In this document: positions 23,475 through 30,373 of the stretch, in pieces | How positions within the stretch are numbered: position 1 is the stretch's first letter | How the letters are laid out: every line of letters starts with the position of its first letter | Assembly (NCBI GenBank): GCA_028705785.1 | Contig: JAQWCT010000002.1 | Span: 1-38,920, forward strand | Reading direction: 5' to 3' | From: Sulfurospirillaceae bacterium | GTDB lineage: Bacteria; Campylobacterota; Campylobacteria; Campylobacterales; Sulfurospirillaceae | DNA length: 38,920 nucleotides | Notes under the pieces: generated by a model | What the model was told of the DNA's origin: nothing | Seen by the model: only the letters and a program-made list of their open reading frames with translations | The model's database searches: none | Program-made: the position numbers and the translations under genes

Positions 23475-24452
23475 GTGAACTACATCGGCTCTAAAACAAA
23501 ACTCATCCCTTTTTTAAAGGAGACTATCAAAGGTATTGTCGGGGAAGATTTGAGCCAAAAGAGCCTGTGTGACCTTTTTGCAGGAAGTGGGGTTGTAGGA
23601 AGAGCCTTTAAAGATGAGGTTGATTTTATCATCAGCAATGATATAGAATATTATAGCTATGTTTTGAACTACAATGCCCTTTTGGGAAAAACTATCCATC
23701 ATGCTTGCGACTACATAGAAACTCTCAATGAACTCAAACCTCTTGAAGGACTTATTTATCAACACTATTGCGAGGGAAGTGGCTGTGGAAGAGTCTACTT
23801 TTCAGACCTTAACGGTCAAAAGATAGACGCACTGCGCCAAGCCATTGAATCATATAAAGAGGATAAAAATCTTTACTATTTTTTACTAGCTTCCTTACTA
23901 AAGAGTGCCGATAAAGTGGCTAATACCGCTTCGGTCTATAGTTCTTTTTTGAAAACACTCAAACCACTAGCGTGTAAAGAAATGGTATTAGAGGGCTTGG
24001 ATTTTGAGCCAGATGAAAAATCGCATCAAGTTTTTTGTGAAGATGCCAATACCCTTATTTCTAAAATAAAAGGCGATATACTCTATCTTGACCCACCTTA
24101 CAATCACCGTCAATATGGTGCTAACTATCATCTTCTTAACACGATTGCCTTTTATGATGTTTTTGAGCCTCAAGGAAAAACAGGTGTGAGAAACTATATC
24201 AGTTCACCTTATTGTAAAAGAGGGAGTGCATTTAGTGCTTTGGAAGCATTGATTCGTGAGGCACAATTTCATTATATTTTTTTGAGTTACAATGATGAGG
24301 GGCTTATCTCTCAAAGCGATATTGCTCAAATAATGCGTCGTTATGGCAGATATGAGGCCCAAAGCATTCCTCATCAGCGTTTTAAAGCTTACGATAATAA
24401 ACAATGTAAAAATTTCACACGCGAATATCTTCACATATTAGAAAAGTTTTAA
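23475..24452 (+). CDS. Orphan D12-class DNA adenine N6-methyltransferase
   Basis: This protein should transfer a methyl group from SAM to adenine N6 in a specific DNA site. The GTG at 23475 is chosen because GGAGG lies 4 nt upstream and it gives the family-typical VNYIGSKTKLIPFL start (325 residues); an ATG at 23454 lacks a ribosome binding site. The SAM-binding motif I is LCDLFAGSGVVGRAFK, and the catalytic motif IV is ILYLDPPYNHRQYGANY. Later segments match the D12 family (NYISSPYCKR, FLSYNDEGLIS). No restriction endonuclease is adjacent, so it is an orphan methylase or part of a scattered system. The recognition site cannot be read from the sequence. Confidence 0.88.
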   Translation: MNYIGSKTKLIPFLKETIKGIVGEDLSQKSLCDLFAGSGVVGRAFKDEVDFIISNDIEYYSYVLNYNALLGKTIHHACDYIETLNELKPLEGLIYQHYCEGSGCGRVYFSDLNGQKIDALRQAIESYKEDKNLYYFLLASLLKSADKVANTASVYSSFLKTLKPLACKEMVLEGLDFEPDEKSHQVFCEDANTLISKIKGDILYLDPPYNHRQYGANYHLLNTIAFYDVFEPQGKTGVRNYISSPYCKRGSAFSALEALIREAQFHYIFLSYNDEGLISQSDIAQIMRRYGRYEAQSIPHQRFKAYDNKQCKNFTREYLHILEKF

Positions 24453-24463
24453 AAGAATTTGGA

Positions 24464-24469
24464 TACAAT
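24464..24469 (+). promoter_or_regulatory. -10 box of the Lys-rich mini-protein gene
   Basis: TACAAT lies 37 nt before the ATG at 24506, in the gap after the methyltransferase gene. Confidence 0.4.
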
Positions 24470-24505
24470 TCGCATCTTTTATATCGTTAGAAAAAAGGAA
24501 ATACA

Positions 24506-24706
24506 ATGTTGAAAAAATTAACACTCATCATGACAATGATAGCAATGGTCTCTACCATGGCATTTGCACAAACTGCTACCCTCCAAAAAACAAAGAAAAA
24601 TACGGTACACAAACAAGTAAAACATGTAAGTGCTAAACCTGCTAAAAAACAACATATAGCTTCAAAAAATACGAAAAAAACTAAAAAGAAAGTCAAAGTC
24701 GCTTAA
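24506..24706 (+). CDS. Small Lys-rich secreted protein
   Basis: This 66-residue precursor has a clear Sec signal peptide (residues 1-21, ending AFA with cleavage before QTA). The mature 45-residue part is strongly basic, with about 20 Lys among few acidic residues, plus Thr and Ala (repeated KxxKK patterns near KNTKKTKKKVK). The start follows AAAAAGGAA. I do not recognise a family. A periplasmic polycation could bind anionic polymers or nucleic acid, but that is inference. It has its own -10 box upstream and a long hairpin downstream, so it is probably monocistronic. Confidence 0.65.
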   Translation: MLKKLTLIMTMIAMVSTMAFAQTATLQKTKKNTVHKQVKHVSAKPAKKQHIASKNTKKTKKKVKVA

Positions 24707-24716
24707 CGCTTTAAAT

Positions 24717-24747
24717 GCTCCTATAAGTTTAAAAAAATTATAGGAGC
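24717..24747. repeat. Hairpin after the Lys-rich gene
   Basis: GCTCCTATAA/TTATAGGAGC is a perfect 10-bp stem with an 11-nt A-rich loop, 11 nt after the stop. It lacks a T-run, so it may be a weak terminator or a 3'-end stabiliser. Confidence 0.55.
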
Positions 24748-24784
24748 TTAAGCCCACTCCCAGTAAAATCCCTCCATGCACATC

Positions 24785-24799
24785 GTCTAAGGTTTAGAC
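24785..24799. promoter_or_regulatory. Operator-like inverted repeat GTCTAA-GGT-TTAGAC
   Basis: Perfect 6-bp arms around a 3-bp centre, 81 nt upstream of the transglutaminase-fold gene that starts the MerTP-like operon. The regulator is unknown; no merR-like gene is in the window. The rest of this 174-nt gap shows only the preceding hairpin and palindrome copy 14. Confidence 0.4.
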
Positions 24800-24861
24800 A
24801 AACATAAATAGCATTCTTCTTAATGTACTCTTTTGTGTTTATCCCCTTTTGTTGTGCCACT

Positions 24862-24871
24862 TTACATGTAA
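24862..24871. repeat. TTACATGTAA palindrome, copy 14 (before the transglutaminase-fold gene)
   Basis: Exact intergenic copy 9 bp before the ATG at 24881; its right end forms part of the TAAGGA Shine-Dalgarno. Confidence 0.95.
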
Positions 24872-24880
24872 GGAATTTGT

Positions 24881-25969
24881 ATGAAAAGAAGAGTATTTAT
24901 GCAAGGGTGTGCGGCATTTGGTGCAAGTGCGGTTTTATTGCCGAGGGTTTCTATCCTTGAAGCGAGCGAGCCAAAAGGTGAAACACGCGTTTTTATGGTT
25001 AAAAATAGTTACAACCTCAAAAGTGAAAATCCTAAACTTGTGACTAAGCTATGGATTCCCCTACCGCTACAAAGTGAATATCAACACATAAGCGACATCA
25101 AGTTTAGCTCCAATGCGAGTAAGGCGTATATCACCGATAAAAATAGTTATCAAGCCAATACGCTCTATGCACAGTGGGATGAGGGCGGTGATAAAGTCTT
25201 AGAGCTATCCTTTCGCGTGACAACAAAAGAGCGACATACCGACTTTTCTAAAGCAACCGCTTCTTCTACTTATCCAAAAGCTGTCGCTCGTTTTTTAAAA
25301 CCAACGGCGCATATTCCTACCACAGGCAAAGTCAAAGAATTGGCCCTTAAAATCACCCAAGAGGCTAAAATACCATTGGAAAAAGCCAAAGCTATTTATG
25401 GCTGGGTCACTGAAAATATGCACCGCGATGATGCCGTTATCGGATGTGGTGTGGGTGATGCAGGTAAAGCGATAGAGCAGAATATCTTGGGTGGAAAATG
25501 TACAGATATTAGCTCTGTGTTTGTAGCATTGTTAAGAAGTGTCGGCGTGCCAGCTCGTGAGATTTTTGGTATCAGGCTTGGGAGTTCTAAGTTTTCCAAA
25601 GCGTGTGGCAGTAGTGATGATGCAGGATTTGCCAAAATTAGTGGCGCTCAGCATTGTCGGGCGGAATTTTACATCGTAGGATGTGGTTGGATTCCATGTG
25701 ACCCAGCCGATGTTGCCAAAGTTATCCTAAGCGAAAAAATGACACTCAAAGATCCATTGGTTCAAAAAGTTCGAGACTATTTCTTTGGGAATTGGGAGAT
25801 GAACTGGGTAGGATTTAATGATGGCAGAGATTTTGTTTTAAGCCCCACACCAACGCAAAAACCACTCAATATGTTTGGTTATCCTTATGCTGAAGTGGAA
25901 GATGAGGTTTTGGATTATTATTCACCAGCAGGCTTTAGTTACGCCTATACTTCGCAAGAAAAATTATAA
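24881..25969 (+). CDS. Exported transglutaminase-like protein
   Basis: This 362-residue protein has a Tat-like signal: KRRVFMQG at the start, then AAFGASAVLL. The transglutaminase core shows the catalytic Cys207 in GGKCTDISSVFVALLRSVGVPAREIFG, His258 in QHCRAEFYI and Asp274 in WIPCDPADV, the expected Cys-His-Asp triad. A beta-rich region (residues 35-120) precedes it. Bacterial proteins of this fold are often peptidases or amidases rather than cross-linking enzymes. It lies two nt upstream of the MerT-like gene, so it is in one operon with MerT and MerP homologues, an unusual partner for them. The TAAGGA ribosome binding site overlaps palindrome copy 14. Confidence 0.85.
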   Translation: MKRRVFMQGCAAFGASAVLLPRVSILEASEPKGETRVFMVKNSYNLKSENPKLVTKLWIPLPLQSEYQHISDIKFSSNASKAYITDKNSYQANTLYAQWDEGGDKVLELSFRVTTKERHTDFSKATASSTYPKAVARFLKPTAHIPTTGKVKELALKITQEAKIPLEKAKAIYGWVTENMHRDDAVIGCGVGDAGKAIEQNILGGKCTDISSVFVALLRSVGVPAREIFGIRLGSSKFSKACGSSDDAGFAKISGAQHCRAEFYIVGCGWIPCDPADVAKVILSEKMTLKDPLVQKVRDYFFGNWEMNWVGFNDGRDFVLSPTPTQKPLNMFGYPYAEVEDEVLDYYSPAGFSYAYTSQEKL

Positions 25970-25971
25970 TC

Positions 25972-26292
25972 ATGAAAGGGATGTTAGGCGCACTGCTATC
26001 GGCTTTTTTAGCAACTGCGTGTTGCCTTCCTCCTCTTTTATTTTTAGTGTTCGGAGCTTCTTTTGGCTTTTTGAGTTTTTTAGAAGTTTTAACACCACTT
26101 CGTATACCACTTTCACTTTTATCTTTAGCGCTTTTGTATGTGTCATGGAGAGCTTATACGCAAAAATGCTTTACATGTAAGGTGCAAAAACGCACACGCT
26201 ATGTTTGGTTTTATAGCATTATCTTGACACTGATAGTGGCTATTTTACTTTATCCTGAGTGGGCGATGTTATTTTTGGAGAGTGAAGAATGA
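25972..26292 (+). CDS. MerT-like mercuric/metal transport membrane protein
   Basis: This 106-residue inner-membrane protein has three predicted helices (about residues 4-24, 30-58 and 80-99). The first helix carries the vicinal pair ATACCLPP (Cys14-Cys15) typical of MerT, which receives Hg(II) from MerP. A second pair, KCFTCK, lies in the cytoplasmic loop after helix 2, as in MerT. The second Cys of this CxxC is encoded inside TTACATGTAA copy 15. The MerP-like gene overlaps by 4 nt (ATGA). No merA reductase or merR is nearby, so the cargo may be mercury or another soft metal. Confidence 0.75.
   Translation: MKGMLGALLSAFLATACCLPPLLFLVFGASFGFLSFLEVLTPLRIPLSLLSLALLYVSWRAYTQKCFTCKVQKRTRYVWFYSIILTLIVAILLYPEWAMLFLESEE
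26171..26180. repeat. TTACATGTAA palindrome, copy 15 (in the MerT-like gene)
   Basis: Exact copy, read as Phe-Thr-Cys-Lys; it supplies the second Cys of the predicted CxxC metal site. Confidence 0.95.
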
Positions 26293-26564
26293 AAAAATTA
26301 ATCTTTTTAGTGTTGCCACTATTTCTTTTAGCGCAAGAAGAAATTATCATCAAAATTGAGGGAATGCACTGTCCGCTTTGCACCACTGCGGTTAAAAAAG
26401 CATTGAAAAATGTTGAGGGCGTGGAAAAAGTGAAAGCACTTTTAGAAACAAAGAGTGCAACGATCATCGCGAAAGAGGGAGTTTTAGATAACGATTTGTT
26501 TGAGGCAGTTAAAACAACGGGGTATGAAGGCGTGATACTCTCACGCCAACACAAAAAAGACTAG
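26289..26564 (+). CDS. MerP-like periplasmic heavy-metal-binding protein
   Basis: This 91-residue precursor has a short Sec signal (residues 1-15, ending LLAQ) and a single HMA ferredoxin-like domain with the metal-binding GMHCPLC motif (Cys at about residues 29 and 32; family GMTCxxC). It would bind Hg(II) or another soft metal in the periplasm and pass it to the MerT-like protein. It overlaps that gene by ATGA. Its TAG stop lies in a CTAG that also encodes the stop of the opposing DEAD-box helicase gene. Confidence 0.8.
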   Translation: MKKLIFLVLPLFLLAQEEIIIKIEGMHCPLCTTAVKKALKNVEGVEKVKALLETKSATIIAKEGVLDNDLFEAVKTTGYEGVILSRQHKKD

Positions 26565-28288
26565 CGTCTTCCCTCACTACTACCACGGCTTCCACTACTT
26601 CTAGGAGCTCGTCTTGCTTCACCACCAGCTTCGCCGCGTGGGCTTCCACTTGGTTTGAAGTCACTTCTTGGAGACCTCGGAGGTCTGCTGTCTGTTCTTG
26701 GAGCATCACTTCGTGGTGCACTTGACGCGCCATCTCTACTGGCATATGGTCTTGATGAGGGAGCACGATCTGTTCTTGGTCTATCGTCTCTTGGGCGGTC
26801 ATCTCTGCTACCACCTTCTCGTGGAGCTGAACCTCTGTATCCACCACCGCTTCCACCGCCACTGTTGCCTCTATAACCGCCACGACTTCCGCCGCCGCCA
26901 GTTCTACCACCACGGTTTCTACTTCCGTCTCTCTCTTCGATATTTTTAACCACTGACTCTAAAGTCTTTTTGTCTAAACCTATCTTGTTTGGTCCAACTG
27001 GTGTGTTTTCTTTTAAAAGGTTTGAAAGGAGTTTAAGCGCAATTTGAGCCATATCCATATCTTCTTCTAGCATGGAAAGGAGTTTAACAGCACTCTCGTT
27101 GAGTTCTGCATTTCTGATGTCATCTGCCATTTTAGCAAGTTTATTTTCTTTAACATCATTCAAACTTGGAACGATTTTGTGTTCGATTTTTGAGCCAACT
27201 TTTTTACCAATTCTTTGCATTGAGTGAAATTCGATAGGTGTTACAAGCGTAATCGCTACACCTTTTTTACCCGCACGACCTGTTCGTCCAATTCGGTGAA
27301 CATAACTCTCTGGATCAAATGGCATATGGTAGTTAAATACATGGCTGATGTCTGCAACATTAAGACCACGAGCGGCAACATCGGTGGCTACCAAAATCTC
27401 GATTTGTGAACTACGGAATGCTTTGATAACGGTTTCTCTTTGGTTTTGCTCCATGTCACCATGAAGTCCTTTAGCCATATAACCAATCGCCATAAGTTGT
27501 GTGGAAAGTCTATCAACTTCTTTTTTAGTACGACAAAATACAATTGATTTTTCAGGCTCTAATGCGTCTAAAAGACGAATCATCGCGTTGTCTCTTTCGT
27601 ATTCGTTGATAACATAGTATTGTTGTTCGATGTCTTCGTTTGTAGTATGGTCTTTTGGTGTGACGCTCACAAATTTTGGGTCATTAAGGATTTTGCTCGC
27701 AAGTCTTTTGATAGGGTCTGGCATAGTAGCTGAGAAAAGAAGTGTTTGTCTAACTTTTGGAAGGTAGGTGAAAATCTCTTCGATATCTTCTAAAAAGCCC
27801 ATATCAAGCATTTCATCTGCTTCATCTAAAACGATGATTTCAGGCGTAAATTTGCCCAATCTATCATTTTTCAAAAGATCAAGCATTCGACCTGGAGTGG
27901 CTACGATAACGCTAGCACCTTTTTCGATTAAGCCAATTTGTCTTGAGTATGAACTACCGCCATAAATAGTAACGGTTTTAACGCCACGGTGTCTTCCGAG
28001 TGAATAAAGTTCATCACTGACTTGTGTTGCGAGTTCTCTTGTTGGTGTGATAACTAAAACTTGTACTCTATTTTGATTTGGATCGATCATACTTAAAGTT
28101 GAAAGACCAAATGCAGCTGTTTTACCTGTTCCTGTTTGTGCTTGTGCGACAATGTCGTTACCTGCTAATACTAAAGGTATCGCTTCTGCTTGAACGGGAC
28201 TTGGTTCTGTAAAGCCAGCTTCTACAACGGCTTTAAGGATTTCTGGGTGTAGCCCGAATGATTCGAATGTGGGTGTGTGTTTTTCCAT
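26561..28288 (-). CDS. DEAD-box ATP-dependent RNA helicase with RG-rich tail
   Basis: This 575-residue helicase unwinds short RNA duplexes, for example in ribosome assembly, RNA decay or cold adaptation. All motifs are visible: Q motif (EPSPVQAEAI), Walker A AQTGTGKT (50-57), PTRELA, DEAD (155-158), FSATMP, and HRIGRTGRAG. After about residue 380 a helical extension follows, then from about 455 a disordered Gly/Arg/Ser/Pro-rich tail with RGG-like and RDDRP repeats suited to RNA binding. The tail is GC-rich compared with its surroundings. The ATG at 28288 has a duplicate CATGGAAAAA 11 nt upstream. The gene has a leader of about 200 nt with attenuator-like structures. Confidence 0.93.
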   Translation of the reverse strand: MEKHTPTFESFGLHPEILKAVVEAGFTEPSPVQAEAIPLVLAGNDIVAQAQTGTGKTAAFGLSTLSMIDPNQNRVQVLVITPTRELATQVSDELYSLGRHRGVKTVTIYGGSSYSRQIGLIEKGASVIVATPGRMLDLLKNDRLGKFTPEIIVLDEADEMLDMGFLEDIEEIFTYLPKVRQTLLFSATMPDPIKRLASKILNDPKFVSVTPKDHTTNEDIEQQYYVINEYERDNAMIRLLDALEPEKSIVFCRTKKEVDRLSTQLMAIGYMAKGLHGDMEQNQRETVIKAFRSSQIEILVATDVAARGLNVADISHVFNYHMPFDPESYVHRIGRTGRAGKKGVAITLVTPIEFHSMQRIGKKVGSKIEHKIVPSLNDVKENKLAKMADDIRNAELNESAVKLLSMLEEDMDMAQIALKLLSNLLKENTPVGPNKIGLDKKTLESVVKNIEERDGSRNRGGRTGGGGSRGGYRGNSGGGSGGGYRGSAPREGGSRDDRPRDDRPRTDRAPSSRPYASRDGASSAPRSDAPRTDSRPPRSPRSDFKPSGSPRGEAGGEARRAPRSSGSRGSSEGRR

Positions 28289-28393
28289 GTTTTTTCCATG
28301 TGTTTAATTTTTCCAAAACAAAAAGTGTTGAAACATTTTTTGTAAAGCAATATACTCTACTACATAAAAATTTTTTGAGTTTAAATGAAAGGC

Positions 28394-28461
28394 GCAACTC
28401 AACAAAAAGTATGTAAAAACCTACATACTCACTGAGTCGTTGCTCAAATCTGGTAGGTTTT
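28394..28461 (-). promoter_or_regulatory. Structured leader of the DEAD-box gene: terminator and competing antiterminator
   Basis: Read on the minus strand, AGUAUGUA (28429-28422) pairs with UACAUACU (28415-28408), followed by UUUUUGUU, forming a terminator-like hairpin. AAAACCUAC (28461-28453) can instead pair perfectly with GUAGGUUUU (28424-28416), which covers the terminator's loop and part of its left arm. GCAAC and CUCA (28443-28433) can pair with UGAGUUGC (28401-28394) around the hairpin. This mutually exclusive layout resembles an attenuator, or the 3' end of a small RNA of about 85 nt. Confidence 0.5.
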
Positions 28462-28498
28462 AGGTGAAGTCCATCTAAGAAGTTTTGGAATTAGGCGC

Positions 28499-28504
28499 AT
28501 TATA
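28499..28504 (-). promoter_or_regulatory. -10 box of the DEAD-box helicase gene
   Basis: The minus strand reads TATAAT. A start near 28492 would give a leader of about 200 nt before the ATG at 28288. The remaining leader (28289-28393) is AT-rich and holds no gene that I can support. Confidence 0.55.
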
Positions 28505-28547
28505 GTCTAATTTTATTAAAACAATATTAAGGTTTATAAGTATTCTT

Positions 28548-29162
28548 TTATTCCTTGGGATTTTCGCTCCAATCAAATTCCATTTGTCTAGCAGTTCCTA
28601 AAGCTAAGTCACGAGTAATAAGCTTTTCGATTAAATGCAAACTCATATCAATTCCTGCGGAAATTCCTCCTGATGTAACGATATTCCCCTCATCGACCCA
28701 CCTCTTAGAACGCTTTACATGTAAAGAGGGAAACATCGTTTTGAGGTCGTCAATATCTTCCCAGTGCGTAGTTGCTTTTTTGCCCTCTAATAAACCAGCT
28801 TGTGCCAATAAAAAGGCTCCTGTGCAGATAGAAGCAGTGAGTTTTGCACTTTTTGAAGTCGTTACTATCCATTTTATAAGCTCAGGTATTTCGAGTTCTT
28901 GTGTGACAATGCCTCCTGGAATAAGTAAAACATCAATAATAGGATGGGTCACAAATGAATAATCAGGAAAAAGCTGAAGCCCAGCTCTTGCACGGATAGC
29001 ATCGTTAGTTTTTCCAATAGTAAAAACTTCAAAAGGGAGATCAGACAAAAGCGGATTGAGCTTACGAGCAACGCGTGAAGCAGTCGTAAAAACCTCGTAA
29101 GGTCCCGCAAAATCTAGAACTTCCACATTATCAAAAAGATAAATACCAACAGATAAAGGCAT
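28548..29162 (-). CDS. DJ-1/PfpI-family protein (class I glutamine amidotransferase-like)
   Basis: This 204-residue cytoplasmic protein belongs to the DJ-1/PfpI superfamily. It opens with VGIYLFDNVEVLDFAGPYEVF, carries the LLIPGG strand-turn, and has the nucleophile-elbow Cys in SICTGAFLLAQAGLLEGKKATTHW, followed by VTSGGISAGIDMSLHLIE. This subgroup includes isonitrile hydratase-like proteins and the sensor part of some AraC-type regulators, but no DNA-binding domain is attached here. Activity is unknown. Palindrome copy 16 encodes LHVK near residue 147. The next gene on this strand, the helicase, has its own promoter just after the stop. Confidence 0.87.
   Translation of the reverse strand: MPLSVGIYLFDNVEVLDFAGPYEVFTTASRVARKLNPLLSDLPFEVFTIGKTNDAIRARAGLQLFPDYSFVTHPIIDVLLIPGGIVTQELEIPELIKWIVTTSKSAKLTASICTGAFLLAQAGLLEGKKATTHWEDIDDLKTMFPSLHVKRSKRWVDEGNIVTSGGISAGIDMSLHLIEKLITRDLALGTARQMEFDWSENPKE
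28715..28724. repeat. TTACATGTAA palindrome, copy 16 (in the DJ-1 gene)
   Basis: Exact copy, read as SLHVK on the minus strand. Confidence 0.95.
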
Positions 29163-29260
29163 TAAAACTCCTTCTTCCCAAATAAGATATAAAAATTTTA
29201 GCCGAATTTGATTAAAATATCTTTTAGTATCGTGTCGGAAGATTAAATCAAAGGATTACT

Positions 29261-30373
29261 ATGTTGGACTTGCGTATACAAACTTCGAGATTGATGGGGT
29301 TGGATCAAGATTTGGTCTTGCATGGTGGTGGTAATACTTCTATGAAAGAGCAAGATACGATTTATGTCAAAGCCAGTGGGTTCAATCTTGATACGATTGA
29401 TGAGCGAGGTTTTGCGCCAGTGTCTACATGTAAACTATTGGATTTATTGCAGTTTGATAGCTTAAGTGACACCGATATGGTGCGATTGCAACGAGAAGCG
29501 ATGAGTGATCAAAGTTTTGCCAATCCTTCCATTGAAGCCATTCTTCACGCGTTAATCCCTTTTAAATATGTCGACCATACCCACGCTGACGCCATTGTTA
29601 CGATTAGCAATTCTAAAAAGGGTAAGAAAATACTCTCTAAAATTTATGGCAAAGATTTTATTATCGTTCCGTATGTGATGCCAGGTTTTGTGCTTGCAAA
29701 GGCGGTTCATGCGCTTACATGTAAGGCTGATTGGACACACTTAAAAGGCATTATCTTAATGCATCATGGTGTATTTACCTTTGATGATGATGGGATGAAA
29801 AGCTATCAAAAGATGCTAAAAGTGGTCAAAGTAGCAGAGGATTATCTTTGTAAACACACAAAAATAGCGCATAAAAAAGCAAAGCAAACGCATGATTTGG
29901 AGAAGATAAAAGCACTTATCTCAAAGATAAAAGGCTACGAAGTGGAGATGGTGGTTAATGATTCAAAAATAGCACAAACTTTTGCTTCGTTGAAAGATTT
30001 ATCGCTTAGCCAAAAAGGGGTTTTAACGCCTGAGCATATTATCCGCACCAAACGAACACCTGTGGTTTTGCGTGAGGATTATGAGAAAGAAATCACTAAG
30101 TACATCAAAAAATACATAAAATATTTTGAAAAACATCGAACGAATGAAATGATGCTCTCTCCTGCCCCAAATTGGGCAGTTTTAAAAGGTTTTGGAACTG
30201 TGAGCTTTGGAAAAACGCTCAAAGAAGCGGAGATTATTCGCGATATAAATGAACATACGATGAAAGCAATGCTAAGGGCTGAACAACTTGGTGGCTATGA
30301 AAGTTTGAATGCGAAAGACAGCTTTGCCATGGAGTATTGGGAATTAGAGCAAGCCAAATTAAGGAAAGCCTGA
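29261..30373 (+). CDS. Class II aldolase/adducin-family protein (stand-alone aldolase half)
   Basis: This 370-residue protein resembles the aldolase half of the fused aldolase/short-chain dehydrogenase proteins (YuxG/RhaD type). It shows the phosphate-binding GGGNTSMK, the ILHALIPFKYVDHTHADAI segment with two metal-ligand His, GFVLAK, and LMHHGVFTFDDD with a third His. The end, MEYWELEQAKLRKA, is the linker that usually precedes the dehydrogenase half, but here the gene stops there. The stop TGA overlaps the lsrK ATG by one base. It may cleave a phosphorylated product of LsrK (inference). Starts with AAAGGA before the ATG. Confidence 0.85.
   Translation: MLDLRIQTSRLMGLDQDLVLHGGGNTSMKEQDTIYVKASGFNLDTIDERGFAPVSTCKLLDLLQFDSLSDTDMVRLQREAMSDQSFANPSIEAILHALIPFKYVDHTHADAIVTISNSKKGKKILSKIYGKDFIIVPYVMPGFVLAKAVHALTCKADWTHLKGIILMHHGVFTFDDDGMKSYQKMLKVVKVAEDYLCKHTKIAHKKAKQTHDLEKIKALISKIKGYEVEMVVNDSKIAQTFASLKDLSLSQKGVLTPEHIIRTKRTPVVLREDYEKEITKYIKKYIKYFEKHRTNEMMLSPAPNWAVLKGFGTVSFGKTLKEAEIIRDINEHTMKAMLRAEQLGGYESLNAKDSFAMEYWELEQAKLRKA
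29715..29724. repeat. TTACATGTAA palindrome, copy 17 (in the aldolase gene)
   Basis: Exact copy, read as ALTCKA. A one-mismatch copy, CTACATGTAA, lies in the same gene at 29424-29433. Confidence 0.95.

Noticed and set aside
26509..26949. Several open frames opposite and within the helicase tail (e.g. 26509-26913 minus, 26655-26876 and 26668-26949 plus)
   Set aside because: They are frame shadows of the repetitive Gly/Arg-rich tail of the helicase.
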